From Filosporella fistucella (Eukaryota > Ascomycota > Leotiomycetes > Helotiales): 64,000 nt of DNA. A program made the position numbers and the translations under genes. The DNA lies in the NCBI GenBank assembly GCA_030077755.1, contig JAQJZZ010000014.1:2852001-2916000 (forward strand). The letters run 5' to 3'. The notes beneath the pieces are model-generated. The model was not told the origin of the DNA and made no database searches. It saw only the letters and a program-made list of their open reading frames with translations. Shown here in pieces: positions 1 to 10,503 of this stretch; within the stretch, counting starts at the first letter, position 1; every line of letters begins with the position of its first letter.

Positions 1-394
1 GTGAATATGGTTATTTTCAACACAATGTAGAGCTGTATTTATAAACGTCCGATCTGTCCCATGGTAGGGCTTTAGACTAGGGCTTTAGACAAATAAAAGT
101 GCATAAAAATTGTTTTTACCTCAATCAACCAGTAAGACCGAGTGAATAAAGGCATACCCTTTACCAGATCAGTTCTGACGTTCTATGATATCGACCAAGG
201 TAGATTAGCTCATATAAAGGGGGCGGGCTGGTTGTCGTTCGCAATGGAGGCTTTTGTAGGCACTAGTACCCCACAATTAATTTCAACCCAGGCTTCGGTT
301 CCCCGCAGGTCCCATCTTGAATTCTCCAACCTTACACCAAAAGTATCTTCGACATAACTTTCCTGTGTTCAACTCAGACTCTCGGTACATTTTA
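1..394. other. Upstream non-coding stretch with a 13-bp direct repeat
   Basis: AT-rich and without a convincing exon. Two adjacent perfect copies of TAGGGCTTTAGAC lie at 65-77 and 78-90. No cysteine pattern typical of a zinc cluster can be read in any frame, which matters for the regulator that begins at 395. Confidence 0.5.
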
Positions 395-2606
395 ATGGAG
401 TCAAATTCGCCACCGGAGAATGGTCCGGCACAGAAAAGGCGTCGCCAGTCAAGCATTTCAGCAACGCGATCAGCCCGATCTGTTGACCCGTCCAGTCCTG
501 CTTGTACGGAGCTGGGACACATGAGATCCGATGTCACGGGCTCGACCAGCTTTGTTGGCAGTGGGAGCGGTATCTATTTCGTGAGAACTGTACGATCTGC
601 TCTGGCGCGGAATATCAGCTTGGATACTGAGGCAATTGACACTGAAATGGTCCCTGGCGAAGATGACCGGATCCAGGAGAGAAGAGAAAACTCACCCAAT
701 GCAAAATATCTTTGGCGGGCGGAGGAGGTCAACTTCGCCAGTCCAGGGCAAGACCAGGAACAACGAGAAGCAACATTCTCCATTACCTTTGAGGATTTGG
801 TGCAATGGAGTAAGCCATACTTCAACCTTTGGCATCCTCCGTTCCCGTTTCTTCACGCACCAACAATACTCGGCCTGTTTGATAGGATCTCTTTGCACGG
901 CCTTTCTCATTTGAGCGTTACTGAGGCCATAATTGTTCGTTCTATTCTATCAATCTCTCTGGCAGATCGTCGTCAAATGCCTCGAGAAAATCTACGGCCT
1001 GTGCCCGCAAATCTGATCTACAATACCATTGATGAGGCGATCTCGTGCCTATCACCTGTGTTGATGCAGTCGTCAACAATATCAGGCATACAGGCGACTA
1101 TGAGTGTCCAGGTCTTCCTAATTTCGATATTGCGTCTCAATACAGCGTCAAGATTTGGTGGTCTGATTGTACGAATTGCATATCATCTTGGAATCCATCG
1201 TTGCCCTGCACGCTACACACAATTTACAATAGCTGAGGCTGACATACGTCGAAGAATCTTCTGGTCAATCTACTCTCTAGAAAGATTCCTGGCCCAGTCT
1301 CTGGGACTGCCAATTGATCTCAAAGATGACGACATTGATGTCTGCCTTCCTCTCAACGAGATCCATCATAAATCGGAAAGCGACAATGCACCAGCTCCGG
1401 GTCATCGTCTCTTCCTCCTTCCTACATTTCTTGCTCGAAGCAGCAAGATCAAAGGTTTGATCCTCGAGCTTCGCCATATCTCAGTCAACAATCGAATAGC
1501 CGACCCAGATCAAGTTTCTCACATCGATTCCGAGATATCTAAATGGTGGAACGAGGTACAGGACCTCGTAGATCCAGAAGATGACTATGGGGACTCAGCT
1601 GTCAGCTCACGCCCCAGAATTATATTGAATCCATCTCATAGGGTGTTACTTATCTTGCAAAAGCATGAGTCTGTGATTCTGTTAAATCGACCTGTCATCA
1701 CTTCAGGACACAACAGTTATGCAATTGCGGCAGCAATGCAGAAGTGTATTGAGGCATCGAAAGCCATTGTCTCGATAGTCTACCAGTACATACAAGAGAG
1801 TAGGAGGCATGGCGACTCATTGGACGGCCGTATTCAAAATCCTTTGGTTTGGCCTGGTTTTACGTGGTGTGTGTGGATGAGGTTCGGGATTCTGCTTCCT
1901 TCAAACATACCACAGACTAACATTCACGAAGTGGCTTGATTTTGCTGTATGCGGCATCTAACGGCTTCTATTCTGTAGAAACAGCGCAAAGGCAAGTATG
2001 GTCCAGAGTGCCTGTCAGATGATGCTGACCAACCCTCCTAGGGAAGCCAATCGATGCGTCAAGATCCTGGAGAATCTATCACTAAGAGGTGTCTTTTGGC
2101 CAAGCACCTGTGCAGCTGCAATCAAAGATTTACAGCAAGCTCTCAGCAGGAAAACCGAAAAGTCATCTACAAATGGGCAATTGAGTAACTCTACACTCAG
2201 ACGACAAGAAGCATCAAGACCAGGCGTTTCAGATATACCACCACGCAACCCAGAACCGTCACGAGAGGATATCAGAAACACTGTACCCATTGCCTCGGGA
2301 CAAAACAATGCACAAAGCCCATTCCGGAGGCCGCCTTCAAATGTTCAAAATAACTTGACTCCTACGAGTGGCCCTACCACACCCATGATAGCTGAGAGAC
2401 TTGATCAGTCACAAGTTCGTCAACCTCTTTCATTTGAAGCCGATGTTGCATTTCTCAATGATTGGCCTGGAATTAGTGGGCAATTCCGTCCTATGGAAGA
2501 TCATTTCAACGGCCTCCATGATTTTGATGACATATTCCAGCTTATGGACGTCCCGTATCACCTCACCGAGCAAGGTTACGAACTTTCTGGTGCAGAAAAC
2601 CCTTGA
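395..2606 (+). CDS. Fungal_trans-domain transcription regulator lacking a visible Zn2Cys6 cluster
   Basis: Predicted nuclear regulator of 703 aa. Model: exons 395-1881, 1932-1991 and 2042-2606. The start is the first ATG; the frame is open further upstream but without an ATG. After a basic, Ser-rich N-terminus (KRRRQ), the Fungal_trans core runs from about residue 140 (FPFLHAP) past 300 (RRIFWSIYSLERFLAQSLGLP). The first intron (GT-AG, branch CTAAC) restores WMSGLILLYAAS, a conserved block near the end of this domain. The second begins GCAAGT and ends CTAG, a GC-AG intron, and gives ETAQREANRCVKILENLS. Treating 1882-1978 as one intron also keeps frame but loses the conserved block. The C-terminus is Pro/Ser-rich, ending in an acidic, aromatic tail that could activate transcription. 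Target genes are unknown; it precedes a hydroxy-acid enzyme group. Confidence 0.8.
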
Positions 2607-2711
2607 GATATTTCTGGATATCACCGGAAAATTCATTTATTGCACTTAACCAAGAATAAATAGTTCTATGACAATGAAGATTTGGGCCAAGTAAGTATAA
2701 TTTTACAATAC

Positions 2712-3905
2712 TTAATTTGTTGCAAATTGTACACCTTTACTGATATTCCCTTTCAGCTCATCAACCGCAATCTTCAGTAATTTGGTTTCATAGTCTGAAA
2801 GCTCTCCAATCGGGTAAGCTTTAACAGCTCCTGCTCGCCCAAATTCCACGGGGACCGCGAAGTAGTCGACACCTAAACTTGACACGATTTCTTTTCCTCC
2901 TGGGATACCTGGAAGATACAGATATGTTTCCTCGATGATACCGCTCTCGCCAGCACTAGCCTTCAAGATGGCACTTATGAATCTTTTGCAGTTAGTACGA
3001 GGCTACTCCAGAGCGGAACATGGACGAACCTGAACCCTGCATACGCCATGCATGTTGTCGCCGACCCTGCTCCGGCCTTGGCTTGCACGATCTCATCGCC
3101 ACCGAATTGGACCCCTGTTCTTACAGTTAATATCTATCTATAGCAATATCAAAGGCAACCATACGGTATGTAATTGCGTCTCTCTGCTCATCTGTCAACT
3201 TGATGGCTGGTGCAGCTTGACTAAACAATGGAAGAATGGTCGCTCCACTATGGCCACCAACGACTGGTACCTTGAATTTCTTTGGATCTGGATCACCAAG
3301 TGCTTGCGCAACAAACGTTGAGGCACGAACAACATCCAGTGTCGTAACACCAAAAACCTTTGCTGGATTATAGACACCAGCTTTTTTCAGCGTCTCAACA
3401 GCGATTGGAAGAGTGCTGTTGACTGGATTGGTGATGATGAGAACGAATGCCTTTGGACATGTCTTGGCAATAGCAGCAACGAGGTCACGAATAACTCCTG
3501 CGTTTACTTTGAAGAGATCTGTAATTTCATGTCTCAGAGTCAGGAAGTCAGAGCATGGGAATCACCAGATGACATACCATCACGAGTCATTCCAGGCTTA
3601 CGAGCAATCCCAGCCGGAATAACCACGATATCGGATCCTGTCAACGCCATATTAAGGCCATCATCCGCGGGAAGGAATCCCGATACTTTGGCTGCGGTAT
3701 CGATGTGATTCAGATCAATAGCTATACCTGGAGCATGAACGATATCGTACAAAGAGAGCTCTGTAACAAGTAGGCTCTAAATGATTACTGTTAGCGGCTG
3801 CGATCATAATATTAGTGCTTGGAAAGCCAAACTCACCATCTTGAATAACAAACTAAGAGGCGAGCCAATCTGGCCAGCGGCACCAAGAACCGTGACTTTA
3901 GTCAT
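2712..3905 (-). CDS. NAD-dependent malate dehydrogenase, cytosolic type
   Basis: Interconverts malate and oxaloacetate with NAD. Exons in coding order: 3905-3837, 3776-3578, 3518-3165, 3114-3030, 2982-2712, giving 325 aa. The protein starts [16 protein letters not shown], a Rossmann GxxGxxG directly at the N-terminus, so there is no mitochondrial presequence. The active-site and substrate loops are visible: [24 protein letters not shown] and the catalytic-His motif [11 protein letters not shown], then [22 protein letters not shown]. The C-terminus FATN is not a peroxisomal PTS1, so cytosol is inferred. All four introns are GT-AG and 47-60 bp, and length is normal for the family. It is tail-to-tail with the regulator ending at 2606. 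Identification is firm; the compartment is inferred. Confidence 0.95.
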
Positions 3906-4852
3906 ATTTGCTGAGAGACTATGGATTTTGATTTGTAGTTGGAGGAGATAAGGCTATTGCGGCAAGATATAGTGAATTGTGAACAGCAAAAAAAAACACT
4001 CTTCGATGCATTGATCTATATTTCTCCACATTGTCAAACAATGCAATTCACAGTCTTTGAATCTGATCGGTGAAACGGTTTTCCGACCAAAAGGAGATAT
4101 GCATCGTTTTGTCAGCCGAAGGCTGGAATTGTGGGGTCTGAGAAACGTTTCTCCGTGTGGGGGATGTGCTGGACAGCTTTGTTCTTGGAAAGGTAGGCGT
4201 GGACTTCCGAGCAAGGAGCAAGGAGGAAGAAGGGTCTCAGAGGTTTGAGGCTGGGTGACTTCAAGCATTATGGGTGAGTAGGTAAGGTGCCAGTCATAAT
4301 ATTGAGGATTCAATGTGTGATCAGGTCACCTGCCCAGGCATGGTCACGTTTCTCCTTCCCCCTGCTGCAAACCACTTAAACTCGCTTACTGCACCTCCTT
4401 TTCTCTCCTCCTTTCCTAGGAAACAACCCTGGAAAAGTGAGAATAATTGATTCCTTGAAGCCTGACTCGCTATAAGATCAATGTTTCTCAGTCATGTTTG
4501 ACATGAAATATAGATGGGTTAACAGAATCCCAATATTAGCTAGACCCTAGGTTAGTATTGAATTAACCCAAGCGGCTTTATATGCAATGAAGGACATGGG
4601 GATTTGATATGTTAAATAAATGTTAGATTGTATAACAATCGAGCTCTGCCTGTGGTTTCCTCGTCGGAGAAAGGGTAGGATTGTGTTGACTCCGTTCAGC
4701 AGAAGTACCTCCATATCAATCAATTGCCAAGTAGTGTATTTAACAGATATGAAATATTTACGGCTTCTCAGTCAGATGGTATTCATGGTCATATGTTATA
4801 AAGTTTCAAACGCCAGATAAATTTTACCCAAAAAGAAGTAAAAAAGATACAT
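3906..4852. other. Intergenic spacer, no gene seen
   Basis: Contains the promoter of malate dehydrogenase and the 3' flank of the tartrate/D-malate dehydrogenase. Only short unsupported ORFs are present. CT-rich tracts occur around 4380-4420. Confidence 0.5.
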
Positions 4853-6035
4853 CTACTTCTTCGCCAACCTCTCAAGCTCATCACAAACAGCCTTCGTAAC
4901 CTCTTTCGTATTTGCATTTCCCCCAAGATCAGCCGTCAAGATCCCCGCTGCACACACATTCTCAACCGCCTCCAACAACCTGACTCTTGCATCTTCTTCT
5001 CCCAACCATCCCATCATCTCCGCCGCACTCCAAATAGTAGCCACCGGATTCGCAACCCCCTTCCCCGTAATATCAAAAGCACTTCCATGTACAGGCTCAA
5101 ACAAACTAGGGTTCTTCCTCGTAGGATCCAAGTTACTGGATGGTGCGACCCCTAGACTTCCAGCTAGTGCAGCAGCCAAATCACTCAGAATATCCATATG
5201 TAAATTCGTGCCCACAATAACATCCAAGGATTTAGGCTGATTCACCATTCGTACAGTCATGGCGTCCACGAGCATCTTATCCCATTTGACATCTGGATAG
5301 TCTTTTGAGACGAGAAGTGCGATTTCATCCCAGAGTACCATGCCATTACGCATACTATTCGATTTCGTTACCACAGTAAGCAGTTTCCTAGGACGTGCTT
5401 GGGCAGCTGCGAAAGCGAATCGCATGATTCTTTCTACGCCTACGCGGGTAAAGATGGCTACTTCGGTGGCTACTTCCCATAGCTGGCCGCGATGGGAACG
5501 ACCCCCGTGACCAGAGTATTCTCCTTCTGCGTTCTCGCGCACGAGAAGCCAGTCGATATCTGAGGCGTTGCAGTCTCGTAGACGGGATGTGGTGCCTGGG
5601 AAGACGCGAACGGGGCGTACATTCGCGTAGAGTTGGAGGGGACCACGGATGGCTAGTAAGAGACCCCAGAGGGAGACGTGGTCTGGTACATCTGGAATTT
5701 TGATTAGTACTGCTCTTTAAAAACAGTATGGTTTATGACTTACCAGGTGCTCCAACAGATCCAAAGAGTGAAGCATCATATCTCTTCAAAACCTCTAACA
5801 CATTATCATCCACATACTTCCCGGTCTTCTTGTAATAAGCTGTTCCCCATGGAATATGCTCGAAGTCGACAGTGAATGTTTTCATGGTCTCCGAAAGCTT
5901 TTTGACGACCTCGATGGCAGCGCTTACAACTTCAGGTCCGATGCCATCAGCTGGTATACTGGCGATTTTGTACTTGTGAGTTGCTTTTGGTGGGGCGATG
6001 CCAGAGGCCACCACGAGCTCGTCTGGTGTTAACAT
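4853..6035 (-). CDS. Tartrate/D-malate dehydrogenase (isopropylmalate dehydrogenase superfamily)
   Basis: NAD-dependent beta-decarboxylating dehydrogenase of 376 aa; exons 6035-5744 and 5691-4853. The N-terminus has the family's IPADGIGPEV nucleotide/substrate segment. The loop RENAEGEYSGHGG near residue 150 is typical of tartrate dehydrogenase/decarboxylase and D-malate dehydrogenases rather than LeuB. Further family blocks are DAMTVRMVNQP, TNLHMDILSDLAAALAGSLG, FEPVHGSAFDITGKG and the C-terminal TADLGGNANTKE. Known members oxidise (+)-tartrate, decarboxylate meso-tartrate to D-glycerate and convert D-malate to pyruvate. The real substrate cannot be read from sequence. No targeting signal is obvious. 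Malate dehydrogenase, a Zn2Cys6 regulator and a D-2-hydroxyacid dehydrogenase are neighbours, supporting a hydroxy-acid catabolic role. A leucine-pathway role is less likely because of the loop. Confidence 0.9.
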
Positions 6036-6532
6036 TTTGAACAGTGACAGGTACCTGAGAATTGAATGGATGAGAAATATTCTTCTAGATCTTGGAAGAA
6101 TTGACGTCTGTATGTTTGAATGGAGAGTTCTGAAGTCTATAGTATAATATATAAGACATATGTTATTCTAAGACGTTATAGGTGAGTTTCCTTTACTGGG
6201 AGGCTCGAAATAACGAAATTCCGACACTAAGTTCAGGGCGTGGCGGGGTAGTTGTGGACCCCCGCCTGCCACCTGGCAGGGATGAAGGTACCTCCAATTT
6301 TCAACCTGCGAAAGGAAAGGAACATGTCACTGTCCATGTGCATCAAGGGCTCCAGGACAATGACTTTTGCCGTTCGATAGCTTTGTGCAAGGAGAACCTT
6401 CACTGAATGTTTACGAGTAATAATGCACACATTCAAATATAGAAAATCAATTTATGTCATTGTAAGAGATTGTCCGCGCTATCCTATACTCCCATAGTCA
6501 CAACACTTGAAATTGACAACTCGGGAACAATG
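6036..6532. other. Intergenic region upstream of tartrate/D-malate dehydrogenase
   Basis: No gene seen. It holds the dehydrogenase promoter (AT-rich TATATAAGACAT-like stretch near 6148) and, further out, the GC-rich inverted repeat described separately at 6265-6280. Confidence 0.5.
6265..6280. promoter_or_regulatory. Perfect inverted repeat, candidate regulator site
   Basis: CCTGCCA-CC-TGGCAGG: 7-bp perfect arms with a 2-bp spacer in an otherwise AT-rich spacer, about 230 bp upstream of the tartrate/D-malate dehydrogenase ATG. A related but asymmetric GGCACCTGTC (8 of 10 matches to the repeat core) occurs at 7863-7872 between the adjacent regulator and the hydroxyacid dehydrogenase. Binding by a dimeric regulator is inference only. 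Confidence 0.35.
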
Positions 6533-7844
6533 TCAATAGTATGTGTCGCTCATTTTATCTGCCAAAACCTGTACACGATTCATCTCGGAGCTTTCTTCAG
6601 CGCTTTCAGTGGAACTTTGGGGATCTTGCGGCTGGCCCATCCCACTTTGCACCACCCCATCTGCCGCAAAAGGTGGTATTGCCAGTCCAGTATCAGCAGA
6701 GTGAGGGCGGGGATCCGGTTGTTGAGCGTCAAGCATCAATACATACTCAGGATACAGAGACTTGCTAGGAGGGAATCCATGCGTCATATCTTGCAACGGT
6801 ATTCCAGGTTCATATCCCCCATGTGCGTATAGTTTTCTCCTCTCGTATGCACCGGGCATGATCTCAGACTGTTCTTGTGTTTGACTTGCTTTGTATAACT
6901 GAGAAAACTTTCCAGTATCGTATAAGAGTTAAACGTACCTCTAGAATCCTCTGGGTATGGAGTTCCTCCTCTAAGCAACTCCGGGTCCAAATCTGGTTGT
7001 TGTGAATGACCTTCATTGTACATATGAGACATAGGTTCAATATCGAAGGCAGTTCGACTTACCCATGCGCGCGGGCAATCCTGATAGACTCCTATACCAC
7101 CGTTCCATCTCTTCAGGAGAACTCAGCGGCAACCTCGCCCATTCATCCATCTTGGCAGCTTTAGTCGTATTACCTTTACGGCGCTGAATTAGAGCTTCTG
7201 GTATTGGTACAAACGTTGAAGCGGTTACCGTTCCTGTCGAATTGAGTGCTCGAATTTCGGACAAGGCCTTGTAGAGAGCGATTTCTGTTTCGTATACTCT
7301 CGCCTCAAGTGAACTAATGTATCCTGTTGGAATGCCCCTAGAAAGTTGAAACCAGTATGAGAATCCCTGCAAGTGAAGTCGAATTGTGACAATTTACCTC
7401 TTTTCGCTGGCCTCGTAGCTGCATTGTTTTGGCGGTCTTGCTGATGCACATCGACCACAAACGGGTCTGAATTGAAGTTAGCTCAGTCTACTGGCATTAA
7501 TTCTCCTGTTGAACTGCGGTCTCTTACCGTACGTGATCGCACTGTTGTAGTCAATGTTAGCTAAAGAACATGGCAGCATGCGCAGCGTAGATCGAAGCAA
7601 TGCAGGTGACTTGACTCACGTTCTGTTTCTGTTTCCGACATGGTTCGCAACATATCCGCTCTGTACCAGCGGTCATAGACATGTCGCTGAATTGTTTTTC
7701 CAAGGGCAAACACAAGGATGTTAAGGAGTCAGTAACTGGCGAACCATGGAAGAGAGGTGGGAAAGATGGGGTAAAGAATTTGTTTATGGAGGGGGGGTCG
7801 GACTTGCGATTGTCCGATGCGGCCGCGTCCATAGATAGAGACAT
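6533..7844 (-). CDS. Small Zn2Cys6 transcription factor with zinc cluster split over three exons
   Basis: 325-aa binuclear zinc cluster protein. Exons in coding order: 7844-7620, 7541-7528, 7466-7398, 7337-7063, 6992-6939, 6873-6533; lengths sum to 978 nt. Splicing is needed to build the DNA-binding domain: exon 1 gives CEPCRKQKQN, the 14-nt exon 2 adds CDHVR, and exon 3 supplies PVCGRCASARPPKQCSYE, producing CX2CX6CX5CX2CX8C. A short linker and a dimerisation-like segment GYISSLEARVYETEIALYKAL follow. The rest is low in recognised domains and Pro/Ser-rich; no Fungal_trans domain is seen. It is divergent from the hydroxyacid dehydrogenase, with 233 bp between ATGs, and downstream lies the tartrate/D-malate dehydrogenase, so a pathway-specific regulator is likely. 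Exon 5 boundaries are the least certain. Confidence 0.85.
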
Positions 7845-8077
7845 ACTTTCGATCTAAGAAATGGCACCTGTCTACTTTGGCATTTCTGGTCGGAAAATAG
7901 GTTCAAATCTTTTGTAATCCTGTCACTAGACTCAGCCTTGTAACACCAAATTCTTTTGGATATATAAAGTCAAATTTCCATCTTTCTGTCTCCCAATTCG
8001 AATCTGCATTGGCTAATCTGTGTTTTCCTACCCGACCAATATCACGACGCCTTCTTTTCATATCTACATATTCGAAG
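7845..8077. promoter_or_regulatory. Bidirectional promoter of the Zn2Cys6 gene and hydroxyacid dehydrogenase
   Basis: 233 bp between two divergent ATGs. Contains GGCACCTGTC at 7863-7872 and a TATATAAAG-like box at about 7961-7969, oriented toward the dehydrogenase. Shared control is inferred from the arrangement. Confidence 0.5.
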
Positions 8078-9131
8078 ATGATAATGGGTTCTGTTATGAA
8101 ACCTCGTATCCTATTTTTCAATCCTGTCCGACATGCTGTCGAGGCCTTTCAGCAGCTCGGAAAAGTAGCTCAAGCCGAGGTGATCGCCAGCCAGAGCCGA
8201 GAAGAATTCTTCAAGGACGTGAAAGGAAGATACAACGACATCACCGCTATCTACAGCACTTCGTCAAGTTATGGTGTTACTGGAAAGTTCGACAAAGAGC
8301 TGATTCAAAATCTTCCTCCGTCTTTGAAATTCATTTGCCATAACGGAGCTGGTATTTTCAAACACAAATTAAGAAATAGAGCATGAACTAAACATCTCAG
8401 GATATGATCAAATCGATATCGATGCCTGTACTGCTCGCGGCATCAAAGTCACAAACGCCCCAGATCCAGTAACAGATGCAACAGCGGATCTCACCATCTT
8501 TCTTCTCCTCGGTGCTCTCCGCCAGCTCAATCCTGCTATAGAGTCTCTGCGTTCAGGAAACTGGAAGAAAGGACTTGATTTCGGTCATGATCCTCAAGGA
8601 AAGACGTTGGGTATCATCGGAATGGGCCGTATAGGTCGTGCAGTAAAGAGGAGATGCGAGCCATTTGGTCTCAAAACCATATATCATAATCGAAAACCGC
8701 TGTCTGAATCTGAGGCTGCAGGAGCACGTTATGTATCTTTTGACGAGCTACTTGCCACAAGCGATATCATTTCAATTCACGTCCCCTTGAATGTTCACAC
8801 ACGACATCTGATTTCAGCGAAGGAGATCACAAAGATGAAAGATGGTGTCGTGATCGTGAACACAGCACGTGGTGCGGTCATCGACGAAGCAGCGATGGCG
8901 GAAGCTCTGGACTCAGGGAAGATTGGTTCTGTTGGTCTGGATGTGTATGAGAAAGAGCCTATGATAAATGAGAAGTTGATGAAGAGTAGACGTGCGCTGA
9001 TGATTCCTCACTTGGGGACGCACACGACTGAAACGCTGGCAAAGATGGAGAGTTTGGCAATGGAGAATGCGAGACGAGGTTGCTTTGGAGAGGCATTATT
9101 GACTATTGTAGCTGAGCAGGCTGGGAGGTAG
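8078..9131 (+). CDS. D-isomer-specific 2-hydroxyacid dehydrogenase (glyoxylate/hydroxypyruvate reductase-like)
   Basis: 334-aa NAD(P)-dependent 2-ketoacid reductase; exons 8078-8351 and 8401-9131 (49-bp intron). The first in-frame ATG is at 8078, with further ATGs at 8084 and 8096. The catalytic fold is complete: substrate loop NGAGYDQID, Rossmann motif GIIGMGRIG near residue 160, catalytic Arg in NTARGAVIDE, Glu in GLDVYEKEP and His in PHLGTHT. This family reduces glyoxylate, hydroxypyruvate or related 2-keto acids; choice of substrate and cofactor is not clear from sequence. No PTS1 is present (ends AGR). Divergent from a Zn2Cys6 regulator and close to tartrate/D-malate dehydrogenase, it would fit reduction of hydroxypyruvate to D-glycerate. 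Confidence 0.93.
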
Positions 9132-10503
9132 ATCTGGATGTATACAATAAATGGCTTCTTGTTTAGTGGTGAAGTCTAAATGTCTAATGATCAGCTCATT
9201 AGTAGGACATTCGTTCTTGAGATGCCCCCATACCTCCCCACATCCCCCCCTATTTTAGCCGAGTTCTACACTCTACCTGGTCTGAACTGCAAGTAGCAGA
9301 AATTCCTTCTCTCAGTCTCTTAAGCACCCGGCGATCCGGAAGAACGAAGCCGGTTCAGGGTACTTTCATATATGCAACCCTGTAAGATTTCTCCCAATCG
9401 GTTCCGTCCTCCCTTATCAGCAGCTTCCGGAAATTGCTGGTGTCAAGAACTTTCTTCACTTAGTCTTCGCTACAGAAGCTTGGTTGTTTTCCAGCAAGCC
9501 ACCTTTTATTCCAACCCCGGATCTGAGCTCTAAGTCGTGGATTATAAGCCCTAACGGTCCTCATTTCATTAGCGCTCAATACGCTGCAATCAGAAACTCA
9601 GGGCTTCGACCTCGGCCCGTTCCCACGTTTTGGTGGCATACCCCGCGTCCCCAGTAGCTCAACTACAGGGGACGATCAGCACAACATACTTAGACACAAC
9701 CAATCCCTCCTCGCCATCTGCTGTTCGGGCGTTACTCGGCGCCTCTTCTACAGAACCCTTCATATCCCTCGATTCTATGCCGGTGATACTGCATCTCGTC
9801 CCTGACAATCGCACCTGATCTAGGATTGGCGTGTGATTACCGAATCTTATGGTGCAAGGGGAACAGATTATTAAATTCGTCTCATCTCATGATCAGGATG
9901 CGATGCAACGCTGTTCTGTGCAGGTACCCCTTGTTTGACGGAGCGTGTTCTCCTCGAGTGTGCGTATCGCCAACTTTGACTTATGGGTTCCCCGGATCTT
10001 CTTTGTGCATTCGTGGAACTTTAAGCTTCTTCGGATTTCTCGTTCGGATGATCAACGATCCAGACTGTTCTGAATTCACTTGACACGGGGACGAGTCTTA
10101 GTTGGGCTCAAATGCCGATGAAGTTGTCGTTTTGGTAGTCACTTACATTGGCAGCGCGTCGAGAATGAGACGATTCCAACATTAATGTTCTTACTTTTAC
10201 CAATGATCCTTCAGAGGTCGGAACTGCAAAGCAACCTAGGCTTTTCTGGCAGGTGCTATTCTCAAGTGTGTCTTCTTCGGCGCCGAAATTCATCTTTGAA
10301 GTCAGGCGTGATTGTGCAAGTGCATCTATTACTAAATTATTTGCACAAGCTTTGGCTCTCACAACCATATATATAATAGGGCATCCTCCTGGTGATGAAA
10401 ATGATAGCTCATCGGATGTCAATGCACATCCCTTGATTGCAGATACTTTAACTGTATATATTCACTTCTATTCACTCCTACTTTAACTTTAATCTCGATC
10501 ATC
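9132..10503. other. 1.4-kb intergenic region
   Basis: No supported gene; small ORFs at 9630-9818 and 9826-10083 lack recognisable features. The right end carries the GH16 promoter. Confidence 0.5.
10368..10378 (+). promoter_or_regulatory. TATA box of the GH16 gene at 10504
   Basis: TATATATAATA lies about 125 bp upstream of the start codon in a spacer where no other such run is present. Confidence 0.5.

Noticed and set aside
1882..1978. Single 97-bp intron as the only intron of the first regulator
   Set aside because: Keeps frame but deletes the conserved WMSGLILLYAAS and ETAQREANRC blocks; the two-intron model explains the sequence better, though both could occur.
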